Origin: Bolinopsis microptera
Lineage: Eukaryota > Ctenophora > Tentaculata > Lobata > Bolinopsidae
Direction: 5' to 3'
DNA length: 64,000 nucleotides
Assembly: GCF_026151205.1 (NCBI RefSeq)
Contig: NC_087079.1
Coordinates: 15,188,445 to 15,252,444 of the forward strand
Position numbers and translations under genes: made by a program. Below are positions 37,643 to 48,881 of this stretch, one piece after another (positions within the stretch are counted from its first letter, which is position 1; each line of letters starts with the position of its first letter). The notes beneath the pieces were generated by a model. That model did no database searches and had not been told where the DNA came from. It saw nothing but the letters and a program-made list of their open reading frames with translations.

Positions 37643-40600
37643 GAACTGGGCCCGAGTTACTTGTTTTAAAATACAGCAAATCCATCTTCTCTACGAACTG
37701 GGCCCGAGTTACTTGTTTTAAAATACAGCAAATCCATCTTCTCTACGAACTGGGCCAGAGTTACTTGTTTTAAAATACAGCAAATCCATCTTCTCTACGA
37801 ACTGGGCCCGAGTTACTTGTTTTAAAATACAGCAAATCCATCTTCTCTACGAACTGGGCCCGAGTTACTTGTTTTAAATACAGCAAACCCATCTTCTCTA
37901 CGAACTGGGCCCGAGTTACTTGTTTTAAAATACAGCAAATCCATCTTCTCTACGAACTGGGCCCGAGTTACTTGTTTTAAAATACAGCAAATCCATCTTC
38001 TCTACGAACTGGGCCCGAGTTACTTGTTTTAAAATACAGCAAATCCATCTTCTCTACGAACTGGGCCAGAGTTACTTGTTTTAAAATACAGCAAATCCAT
38101 CTTCTCTACGAACTGGGCCCGAGTTACTTGTTTTAAAATACAGCAAATCCATCTTCTCTACGAACTGGGCCCGAGTTACTTGTTTTAAATACAGCAAACC
38201 CATCTTCTCTACGAACTGGGCCCGAGTTACTTGTTTTAAAATACAGCAAATCCATCTTCTCTACGAACTGGGCCCGAGTTACTTGTTTTAAAATACAGCA
38301 AATCCATCTTCTCTACGAACTGGGCCCGAGTTACTTGTTTTAAAATACAGCAAATCCATCTTCTCTACGAACTGGGCCCGAGTTACTTGTTTTAAAATAC
38401 AGCAAATCCATCTTCTCTACGAACTGGGCCCGAGTTACTTGTTTTAAAATACAGCAAATCCATCTTCTCTACGAACTGGGCCCGAGTTACTTGTTTTAAA
38501 ATACAGCAAATCCATCTTCTCTACGAACTGGGCCCGAGTTACTTGTTTTAAAATACAGCAAATCCATCTTCTCTACGAACTGGGCCCGAGTTACTTGTTT
38601 TAAAATACAGCAAATTCATCTTCTCTACGAACTGGGCCCGAGTTACTTGTTTTAAAATACAGCAAATCCATCTTCTCTACGAACTGGGCCAGAGTTACTT
38701 GTTTTAAAATACAGCAAATCCATCTTCTCTACGAACTGGGCCCGAGTTACTTGTTTTAAAATACAGCAAATCCATCTTCTCTACGAACTGGGCCCGAGTT
38801 ACTTGTTTTAAAATACAGCAAATCCATCTTCTCTACGAACTGGGCCCGAGTTACTTGTTTTAAAATACAGCAAATCCATCTTCTCTACGAACTGGGCCCG
38901 AGTTACTTGTTTTAAAATACAGCAAATCCATCTTCTCTACGAACTGGGCCCGAGTTACTTGTTTTAAAATACAGCAAATCCATCTTCTCTACGAACTGGG
39001 CCCGAGTTACTTGTTTTAAAATACAGCAAATCCATCTTCTCTACGAACTGGGCCCGAGTTACTTGTTTTAAAATACAGCAAATCCATCTTCTCTACGAAC
39101 TGGGCCCGAGTTACTTGTTTTAAAATACAGCAAATCCATCTTCTCTACGAACTGGGCCCGAGTTACTTGTTTTAAAATACAGCAAATTCATCTTCTCTAC
39201 GAACTGGGCCCGAGTTACTTGTTTTAAAATACAGCAAATCCATCTTCTCTACGAACTGGGCCCGAGTTACTTGTTTTAAAATACAGCAAATCCATCTTCT
39301 CTACGAACTGGGCCCGAGTTACTTGTTTTAAAATACAGCAAATTCATCTTCTCTACGAACTGGGCCCGAGTTACTTGTTTTAAAATACAGCAAATCCATC
39401 TTCTCTACGAACTGGGCCCGAGTTACTTGTTTTAAAATACAGCAAATCCATCTTCTCTACGAACTGGGCCCGAGTTACTTGTTTTAAAATACAGCAAATC
39501 CATCTTCTCTACGAACTGGGCCCGAGTTACTTGTTTTAAAATACAGCAAATCCATCTTCTCTACGAACTGGGCCCGAGTTACTTGTTTTAAAATACAGCA
39601 AATCCATCTTCTCTACGAACTGGGCCCGAGTTACTTGTTTTAAAATACAGCAAATCCATCTTCTCTACGAACTGGGCCCGAGTTACTTGTTTTAAAATAC
39701 AGCAAATTCATCTTCTCTACGAACTGGGCCCGAGTTACTTGTTTTAAAATACAGCAAATCCATCTTCTCTACGAACTGGGCCAGAGTTACTTGTTTTAAA
39801 ATACAGCAAATCCATCTTCTCTACGAACTGGGCCCGAGTTACTTGTTTTAAAATACAGCAAATCCATCTTCTCTACGAACTGGGCCCGAGTTACTTGTTT
39901 TAAAATACAGCAAATCCATCTTCTCTACGAACTGGGCCCGAGTTACTTGTTTTAAATACAGCAAACCCATCTTCTCTACGAACTGGGCCCGAGTTACTTG
40001 TTTTAAAATACAGCAAATCCATCTTCTCTACGAACTGGGCCCGAGTTACTTGTTTTAAAATACAGCAAATCCATCTTCTCTACGAACTGGGCCCGAGTTA
40101 CTTGTTTTAAAATACAGCAAATCCATCTTCTCTACGAACTGGGCCCGAGTTACTTGTTTTAAAATACAGCAAATCCATCTTCTCTACGAACTGGGCCCGA
40201 GTTACTTGTTTTAAAATACAGCAAATCCATCTTCTCTACGAACTGGGCCCGAGTTACTTGTTTTAAAATACAGCAAATCCATCTTCTCTACGAACTGGGC
40301 CCGAGTTACTTGTTTTAAAATACAGCAAATCCATCTTCTCTACGAACTGGGCCCGAGTTACTTGTTTTAAAATACAGCAAATCCATCTTCTCTACGAACT
40401 GGGCCCGAGTTACTTGTTTTAAAATACAGCAAATCCATCTTCTCTACGAACTGGGCCCGAGTTACTTGTTTTAAAAATAAAATACAGCAAATCCATCTTC
40501 TCTACGAACTGGGCCCGAGTTACTTGTTTTAAATACAGCAAACCCATCTTCTCTACGAACTGGGCCCGAGTTACTTGTTTTAAAATACAGCAAATCCATC

Positions 40601-43192
40601 TTCTCTACGAACTGGGCCCGAAGTACTTGTTTTAAAATACAGCAAATCCATCTTCTCTACGAACTGGGCCCGAGTTACTTGTTTTAAAATACAGCAAATC
40701 CATCTTCTCTACGAACTGGGCCCGAGTTACTTGTTTTAAAATACAGCAAATCCATCTTCTCTACGAACTGGGCCCGAGTTACTTGTTTTAAAATACAGCA
40801 AATCCATCTTCTCTACGAACTGGGCCCGAGTTACTTGTTTTAAAATACAGCAAATCCATCTTCTCTACGAACTGGGCCCGAGTTACTTGTTTTAAAATAC
40901 AGCAAATTCATCTTCTCTACGAACTGGGCCCGAGTTACTTGTTTTAAAATACAGCAAATCCATCTTCTCTACGAACTGGGCCCGAGTTACTTGTTTTAAA
41001 ATACAGCAAATCCATCTTCTCTACGAACTGGGCCCGAGTTACTTGTTTTAAAATACAGCAAATCCATCTTCTCTACGAACTGGGCCCGAGTTACTTGTTT
41101 TAAAATACAGCAAATCCATCTTCTCTACGAACTGGGCCCGAGTTACTTGTTTTAAAATACAGCAAATCCATCTTCTCTACGAACTGGGCCCGAGTTACTT
41201 GTTTTAAAATACAGCAAATCCATCTTCTCTACGAACTGGGCCCGAGTTACTTGTTTTAAAATACAGCAAATCCATCTTCTCTACGAACTGGGCCCGAGTT
41301 ACTTGTTTTAAAATACAGCAAATCCATCTTCTCTACGAACTGGGCCCGAGTTACTTGTTTTAAAATACAGCAAATCCATCTTCTCTACGAACTGGGCCCG
41401 AGTTACTTGTTTTAAAATACAGCAAATCCATCTTCTCTACGAACTGGGCCCGAGTTACTTGTTTTAAAAATAAAATACAGCAAATCCATCTTCTCTACGA
41501 ACTGGGCCCGAGTTACTTGTTTTAAATACAGCAAACCCATCTTCTCTACGAACTGGGCCCGAGTTACTTGTTTTAAAATACAGCAAATCCATCTTCTCTA
41601 CGAACTGGGCCCGAAGTACTTGTTTTAAAATACAGCAAATCCATCTTCTCTACGAACTGGGCCCGAGTTACTTGTTTTAAAATACAGCAAATCCATCTTC
41701 TCTACGAACTGGGCCCGAGTTACTTGTTTTAAAATACAGCAAATCCATCTTCTCTACGAACTGGGCCCGAGTTACTTGTTTTAAAATACAGCAAATCCAT
41801 CTTCTCTACGAACTGGGCCCGAGTTACTTGTTTTAAAATACAGCAAATCCATCTTCTCTACGAACTGGGCCCGAGTTACTTGTTTTAAAATACAGCAAAT
41901 TCATCTTCTCTACGAACTGGGCCCGAGTTACTTGTTTTAAAATACAGCAAATCCATCTTCTCTACGAACTGGGCCCGAGTTACTTGTTTTAAAATACAGC
42001 AAATCCATCTTCTCTACGAACTGGGCCCGAGTTACTTGTTTTAAAATACAGCAAATCCATCTTCTCTACGAACTGGGCCCGAGTTACTTGTTTTAAAATA
42101 CAGCAAATCCATCTTCTCTACGAACTGGGCCCGAGTTACTTGTTTTAAAATACAGCAAATCCATCTTCTCTACGAACTGGGCCCGAGTTACTTGTTTTAA
42201 AATACAGCAAATCCATCTTCTCTACGAACTGGGCCCGAGTTACTTGTTTTAAAATACAGCAAATTCATCTTCTCTACGAACTGGGCCCGAGTTACTTGTT
42301 TTAAAATACAGCAAATCCATCTTCTCTACGAACTGGGCCAGAGTTACTTGTTTTAAAATACAGCAAATCCATCTTCTCTACGAACTGGGCCCGAGTTACT
42401 TGTTTTAAAATACAGCAAATCCATCTTCTCTACGAACTGGGCCCGAGTTACTTGTTTTAAAATACAGCAAATCCATCTTCTCTACGAACTGGGCCCGAGT
42501 TACTTGTTTTAAATACAGCAAACCCATCTTCTCTACGAACTGGGCCCGAGTTACTTGTTTTAAAATACAGCAAATCCATCTTCTCTACGAACTGGGCCCG
42601 AGTTACTTGTTTTAAAATACAGCAAATCCATCTTCTCTACGAACTGGGCCCGAGTTACTTGTTTTAAAATACAGCAAATCCATCTTCTCTACGAACTGGG
42701 CCCGAGTTACTTGTTTTAAAATACAGCAAATCCATCTTCTCTACGAACTGGGCCCGAGTTACTTGTTTTAAAATACAGCAAATCCATCTTCTCTACGAAC
42801 TGGGCCCGAGTTACTTGTTTTAAAATACAGCAAATCCATCTTCTCTACGAACTGGGCCCGAGTTACTTGTTTTAAAATACAGCAAATCCATCTTCTCTAC
42901 GAACTGGGCCCGAGTTACTTGTTTTAAAATACAGCAAATCCATCTTCTCTACGAACTGGGCCCGAGTTACTTGTTTTAAAATACAGCATATACATCTTCT
43001 CTACGAACTGGGCCCGAGTTACTTGTTTTAAAATACAGCAAATCCATCTTCTCTACGAACTGGGCCAGAGTTACTTGTTTTAAAATACAGCAAATCCATC
43101 TTCTCTACGAACTGGGCCCGAGTTACTTGTTTTAAAATACAGCAAATCCATCTTCTCTACGAACTGGGCCCGAGTTACTTGTTTTAAAATAC
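37643..43192. repeat. 52-bp satellite array, about 107 copies
   Basis: The unit is 52 bp, containing GAACTGGGCCCGAGTTACTT, then GTTTTAAAATACAGCAAATC and CATCTTCTCTAC. Copies are nearly identical. Recurrent variants are GGGCCAGAG, AAATTCATC, a 2-bp deletion form (TTTTAAATACAGCAAACCC) and a 6-bp insertion. Two insertions at 40469 and 41462 and two CCGAAGTAC variants at 40621 and 41614 have the same 993-bp spacing, so a block of about 19 units was duplicated. Each unit has a GGGCCC palindrome. Confidence 0.97.
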
Positions 43193-43329
43193 GACAAAGT
43201 TAACTGCTGAATGTTCCCGGTCAAAAATTAATTATAGTTTATATTAAAATATTGTCTATTGTCTATGTTTTACTATAATGCTGGGAGCCTTGTTGTAAAT
43301 AATAGGGTACATACCATTCCTTGAAAGTC

Positions 43330-43421
43330 GTTATTTCGGAGTGAGCAATCATTTTGTTGACTTGCGAATCTAAATTGAAATAGTCGAATATCACTCAATT
43401 TCAGTTGCAGGTCGACATCCT
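43330..43421 (-). CDS. Possible exon of an unrecognised minus-strand gene (5' side)
   Basis: On the minus strand, CTAATTTTAAG precedes an open stretch DVDLQLKLSDIRLFQFRF... ending GGAATG followed by the donor GTATGT. It has coding-like composition and would splice in phase to 37240 across the satellite. No family recognised and no upstream exon found. Confidence 0.3.
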
Positions 43422-43769
43422 TAAAATTAGAGAGCAAATAATTTTATTTTGTACTCTACTTCAGTCAATATAAATATAAATTACAGCAATTTGAAGTAAC
43501 AGCATATCAAGCTATATCATACATAATTATGAAAGCCTCGCAGAGATCTCGATTAAATCTGTAAACGTACATTTAACGGTAAGATATATAGATAGCGCGC
43601 AATATACATGCGCACGCATAAAACCAATATGGCTGCCACACAAAGCTACAAACTGGAACAAGAAATGAAAATTGTGAATTCAACCAGCTTGGATACTATT
43701 ATCCAACGCGACATTGGTTTGAGCGCATTATCGACACGTTTTAAATGCGCGGAACATGTTTGTGCGCGG

Positions 43770-43872
43770 CACTTGATACATGTTTCGTATCCAAATATCA
43801 GAGATATTATTATTATTTTCCGCCTTCGGCGGCGCGCGCTTCGCGCGCGAAAAGTGGCATGCAACGTATGTC
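43770..43872. repeat. GC-rich direct repeat, copy 1 (partner 44271-44350)
   Basis: Begins CTTGATACATGTTTCGTATC, contains the hairpin CGCGCGCTTCGCGCGCG, and ends GTGGCATGCAACGTATGTCA. The second copy at 44271 lacks about 20 bp of ATT repeat but is otherwise almost identical. Confidence 0.85.
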
Positions 43873-44270
43873 AACGCGGCACTAGCATTTTAAATTTTCA
43901 AAATTCAAATCATAGTCAGAGTTATGGTTATTTTTCAAGACAAATTTTGAGGCAAATTTTACGTGTAAATTATTCATTTTTCATTCATGATCACTCATAA
44001 TTTGAACAATTTACCTTGGATTGAATTGAACTCTTCAGTAGTCGATGATTAAAACAATTGTTTTAAGAACAGAGTAGTTTTAAAGCTAAACATTCGCAAT
44101 TTGTCTTAACAGGAGTCTTGGGAGAATTATAAAAATGAAATTTAAACGTTTTAGCGGCGCATGAAGCCCGCGGCGTTCGCTGGGGTGACCAGGGCACACG
44201 CCGAGTTGGACTCGACGACGGTTCAATATATGGAACAGATATTTTACGAGTATCACCCGTTAACTATTTG

Positions 44271-44350
44271 CTTGATACATGTTTCGTATCCATATATCCT
44301 TCGGCGGCGCGCGCTTCGCGCGCGAAAAGTGGCATGCAACGTATGTCAAC
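44271..44350. repeat. GC-rich direct repeat, copy 2
   Basis: Same order as copy 1 at 43770, including the CGCGCGCTTCGCGCGCG hairpin. Confidence 0.85.
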
Positions 44351-46650
44351 TATTTGCGCGTTTTAGAGGGTTCAATTACGCCAGGCTATGTTTATGAACA
44401 TAATAGCCTGGGGTCCCCAGGTAATGTCATCTCTGAGTTCATTTTAATGGATGATACTCGTAAAATATTTGTTTGACCGTCGACGAGTCGAGCTCGGCGC
44501 GCGTTTTAGTAGGTTATAAACCTACAAAATTTATTCAGAAAAAGTAAGTAAATTTCTCGAAAGAATAAGCAAATTTAGTTAACTGGACTGTTATACGTCT
44601 GTACTATAATTTTACCATTTAGTACATTACCCCGTTACATTACTTTTACACTACTGACATATTTTCTGAACAAGGGCCAGTTTGATTCACGATGTCAATC
44701 CTTCGCATCTCGCCGATCTGCATACGTGTGGTTGCGAGAAGCATTATTGGATGCGCGCGCGCGACCCAGTAGTGCATCGCGCTACAAAGGGCCAGTCTTC
44801 TTGCTACTTTTTGAAACCCTTTTTTGAACCCTTTTTGGCACCGTTGTTATATGAAATGGTAGTAAAAGGATCGTATTGAGACATATAGGTAACACACATA
44901 TGCTTATAGCAAAGCCCTGGAATATAAGAGTTTTAGTCATATAAAAGCAACTTAACATCGTGCTCCTGTTTCGTGATCAGCAATGATGAGCTCTGACCAA
45001 ACTTTCTGTCGGCCGGAATATTGTACACTTTGCTGACGGTATGAAAAGATTATAAACTCGTTAAATATACACCACCGCCATGCAGTGCCTTCAAAATTTA
45101 AAATACTAGATACTACACATTGAATTAGGATTCCTTTAAATATCAAATTGATATATTATATGGACACGTTCATTTGAGTTTGAGGATATTGGTAAATATA
45201 AGTGACCCTATTAAAAGGCACAGTGTAGTTGACTTTGTCACACTATGAAATTACACAAACCCTTGATGGTTAGGATAATCGTCTCATCCTCTAGGCTAAC
45301 TTTGTCACATAACGATATCTTAATCAGGTGATAAGATATCGCTTAAATACGGCCGGCACGGAAATGGTTACATTGTCACACTATAAACATGTGACAGAGT
45401 AAATATGGACCCCTTGCTGCCGTTTTTGACCAAAATTTTGAGTGTCCAGTTGATTGGATGGGTACATATGACCATTACCTACATATTTAAAGACTTTTTT
45501 CGTTAGATGGTGCACTCAGGTTTACTCTGTCACACATTTAAGAAAATATGTGAACAATGTTTAGGGAACCCTGATAAGCAATGCTGAGTAGTGTAGGTTT
45601 AGTTAATGGCCTGGAAGTGCTAGGAATTGTTATTATATCATATAGTCGCAAGGAATTAAAACACAGAAGGCACAGACAAGTTTACTTTGTCACACAATCT
45701 TGATGATATCTGAACATGTGTGAAATTGAACAAATAATGATATACCAGCTTAAACCCTTTGTATTACGTACTATGGACCAAACAACACTGCTAGTACCAT
45801 GCACCAGTCACATAAATCATTATCGGGTGGTAATATGTTAACAGTGTCACAATTAAACTACCGCAACATGGTCAAAAATAGGGTAATTTTGTCACAAAAA
45901 AAAATTATAATTCTGTCAGCTCCTTGCTGGCAAAATAACTAGTTTATCGAAATTTTTTTGATGATAAAATTACATAGTATTCTAATAGAGGTATAGTTCT
46001 TCAAAATAGGGGCAAGACATGTTTACTTTGTCACATCAGTTATTATAAGAGTTAGGTAATCGTCATCAGATTAACCGATCTTTTTCGTAGTATGGATCGA
46101 TTAATATAGGCAATAAAGCATCCTAATTCCTATGCCAATTTTAACACACTATCTTGATATTGATGGGGCAGGAAAAGTTAATTTTGTCACATTTTTAGTG
46201 ACTTTGACAAATTTAACCTGAAATTGTTAAACTTGAGCTCTGATGTTCTGGACAATATTCTACCAATCGTTTCTGAAAGAATGTTGAATTCTAATAGAGT
46301 TATAGATCTTCAAAATAGGGGAAAGACATGTTTACTTTGTCACATCAGTTATTATTAGAGTTAGGTAATCGTCATCACATTAACATATATTCTTTTGTAG
46401 TTTGGATTGATTTATTTAGGTAATAAAGCAGCCTATGCTAATTTTTACACACTATCTTGAAATTGTTGGGGCAGGAAAAGTTAATTTTGTCACATTTTTA
46501 GTGACTTTGACAAATTTAGCCTAAAATTGCTAAACTTGAGCTCTGATGTTCTGGACAATATTCTACCAATCGTTTCTGAAAGAGTATTGAATTCTAATAG
46601 AGTTATAGATCTTCAAAATATATGGGCAAGACATGTTTACTTTGTCACAT

Positions 46651-46912
46651 AAAAGGCTAGCTTATATAACATCTGAACCGAAAGTAAGAGTACTTTCTTG
46701 ACGAAAGTCAAATACAAGGAAATACTTTCGAGAAAACCATAGTATATAGCTAACTTTAGCAGGGTAGTGTTGGTTATGTGCCTAACCTGGTGAGCACAGT
46801 GGATATCCTTGCTGTACGGCTAGTTAAACAAGGAATTGAAACTGTGGGGCTCCGTGCAGACCAACCTACCTGTGGCTAAAGCTCTAATATACAAAAAACA
46901 ATACATCAGTTA
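46651..46912. mobile_element. About 260-bp SINE-like insertion
   Basis: It interrupts one copy of the 300-bp repeat between TTTGTCACAT and ATCAGTTATT. The neighbouring uninterrupted copies show the empty site. ACAT is found at both edges as a possible short target duplication, and the right end is A-rich (ATACAAAAAACAATAC). A possible weak B-box-like sequence is on the minus strand, but tRNA origin is not established. Confidence 0.5.
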
Positions 46913-47485
46913 TTATTACAGTTGGGTAATCGTCATCACATTAACATATATTTTTTTGTAGTTTGGATTGATTTATTTAGGTAATAAGGCAGCCTATGCT
47001 AATTTTTACACACTATCTTGAAATTGTTGGGGCAGGAAAAGGTAATTTTGTCACATTTTTAGTGACTTTGACAAATTTAACCTAAAATTGTTAAACTTGA
47101 GCTCTGATGTTCTGGACAATATTCTACCAATTTTTTCTGAAAGAATGTTGAATTCTAAAAGAGTTATAGAATATATAGATCTTCAAAATAGGGGCAAGAC
47201 ATGTTTACTTTGTCACATCAGTTATTATAAGAGTTATTATAAGAGACTATTTCATTATATAATCATTGTTTTTAACCTATTTACGATTTCGTATAATTTT
47301 TTGTGACAATGTAAACATCAACTGATCTTAACTTGCATCAACTACATTGTCATCATGTAAAGTTTTTCCGCCTTTCAAACCAAAATCAGATATAAATAAT
47401 TCGCCCAAAATTTTAAATTCCATATATTGTGACAGAATTAACCTCATTTCCCAATAACCAAGTGCCTGTAATAGCTATCTATTCA

Positions 47486-47708
47486 AGGCATCATGTAGCC
47501 TCCAGGCTCGACAAACCCCGACAAACCCCGACAAACCACGACAAACCCCGACAAACCCCGACAAACCCCGACATATCCCGACAAACGGGGTTTGTCGGGG
47601 TTTGTCGAGGGGTTTTGCCTCGGGCCCACCGGCTACATGAGGCCTTCTTGTATAGTGTTTTTCCACGTAAAGCTTGATGACTCCGTCTCGGCTTTTTGTT
47701 GGGAGACT

Positions 47709-47750
<42 letters not shown>

Positions 47751-47905
47751 CCAGGCTCGACAAACCGGAAACCCCGTCAAACCCCGTCAAACCCTGACAA
47801 ATCCCGACAAACCCCGACAAACCCTGACAAATCCCGACAAACCCCGACGTGTCAAGATATGTCGTATCATGTCGGGCCCACCGGCTACATGATGCCTTAT
47901 TCAAA
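47486..47905. mobile_element. Nested foldback with CGACAAACCC decamer repeats
   Basis: Outer ends are inverted (AAGGCATCATGTAGCC at 47486; GGCTACATGATGCCTT at 47883). Within are two blocks of the decamer CGACAAACCC (47508-47590 and 47758-47850), an internal end-like sequence GGGCCCACCGGCTACATGA at 47622, and an uninterrupted run of about 38 A (47710-47747). The A run makes poly-K/poly-F frames that are not genes. Confidence 0.65.
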
Positions 47906-48373
47906 GCAACATATTTTAGGGCTATGATTGGTACTCCATACTTGGTAGATCAACCATCAAATAATGAGTAAAAAGGGTTTTGAGGACACCTCACAGTAGA
48001 ATAGAGGTATGGTATTCTGAGTGTGACAAAGTTACCTAAATATTGCCTTGTAACCGTTCGATCCGTGCCCTTTAACCAATGTTGTATCATAATTGTTAGA
48101 TTGACCTAATCTACTATGTTTCAGACCAAGGAATGATAATTAGACAACTGCAGTTAACTAAGTCACAAAAATGTGACATTTGAAACATTATAGTGCCTAA
48201 CAACAATAGATTTTCTTTCTGAACAGTGCATATGGGAGTATGGGTTACGTGGCTAATGTTCAGAACTTCTGAACGTGCTAGGTTAATAGATGTCAAAATT
48301 AAGCCACTATCGTCAAAAACGCTATTATTTTTGTTTACCAATATCCTCAAACTCAAATGAACGTGTCCATATA

Positions 48374-48881
48374 TATTGTAAACTTGTTTATTCTATATTA
48401 AATGGCATAAAATTGAACTTTTTGTTTGTAACTGAAATTTTTGTTTAACTGAGAATGTCCACCTTTTATTTTTGTCAGTTATGTCATCTTCTAGCACTGC
48501 TTTTCCTTGAGCTGTGTTTTAACAACGTTATTTGGATTCACGGAGAGTGATACTGATTCAATTTTACATCTGTCTCTGAGGGAATTATGTCCGAAACAAT
48601 TTTATTATTTTTTCATAATAAAAGGTCAAGAATATGCGATTACAATTATTATTAAATCTAAAATAGCTAATAATGTAACTAATTATTAACTGTCCCATGC
48701 AAACATTGTTTGTTTATGATCGTTTTACTCGTACACATGCATTCTGATAAAATTGCACCTTGTTATTATTTTCAAATTGTGTTTATTACTATTTATTACG
48801 CTTAATTATCTTTTTGTCTTTAGTCTATATCATTTTGTTGTTTACACATGATAGTCATAACCGAAAAAAATTTCAGGTGTC
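48374..48881. other. Upstream region of BTB gene 1
   Basis: AT-rich. It ends in AAAAAATTTCAGGTGTC before the ATG, a likely 3' splice site, so a leader exon or spliced leader is expected. The same arrangement precedes BTB gene 2. Confidence 0.4.

Larger units (their letters stand above)
43193..45156. other. Intergenic region with GC-rich repeated blocks
   Basis: Contains a direct repeat pair (see below), an isolated end of the 34.6-36.1 kb element family at 44402-44422, and a 130-codon plus frame (43608-44000). That frame runs through the GC-rich repeat and is probably not a gene, although its start (ATATGGCTGCCACA) resembles a start-codon context. Confidence 0.4.
45157..48373. mobile_element. 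3.2-kb element with 40-bp TIRs and many TTTGTCACA motifs
   Basis: The two ends are perfect inverted 40-mers (45157-45196, starting TATATGGACACGTTCATTTG; partner 48334-48373). Inside, the nonamer TTTGTCACA or close variants recurs about 16 times, mostly in one orientation, and flips near the right end (TGTGACAAAG at about 48020). A repeat of about 300 bp occurs three times (about 46020-46325, 46330-46650, 46913-47225). No long frame exists, so it is non-autonomous. Later insertions are at 46651-46912 and 47486-47905. Confidence 0.8.

Noticed and set aside
43608-44000. 130-codon plus-strand frame
   Set aside because: It runs through the GC-rich repeated block with its CGCGCG hairpin, and there are no splice or domain signs. 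The first 60 codons might deserve a search but are not called.
46651-46912. tRNA gene
   Set aside because: Only a weak B-box-like sequence on the minus strand; no cloverleaf could be drawn by hand.
47475-47927. Frames with long phenylalanine or lysine runs
   Set aside because: They come from the 38-A run and decamer repeats inside the nested foldback element.
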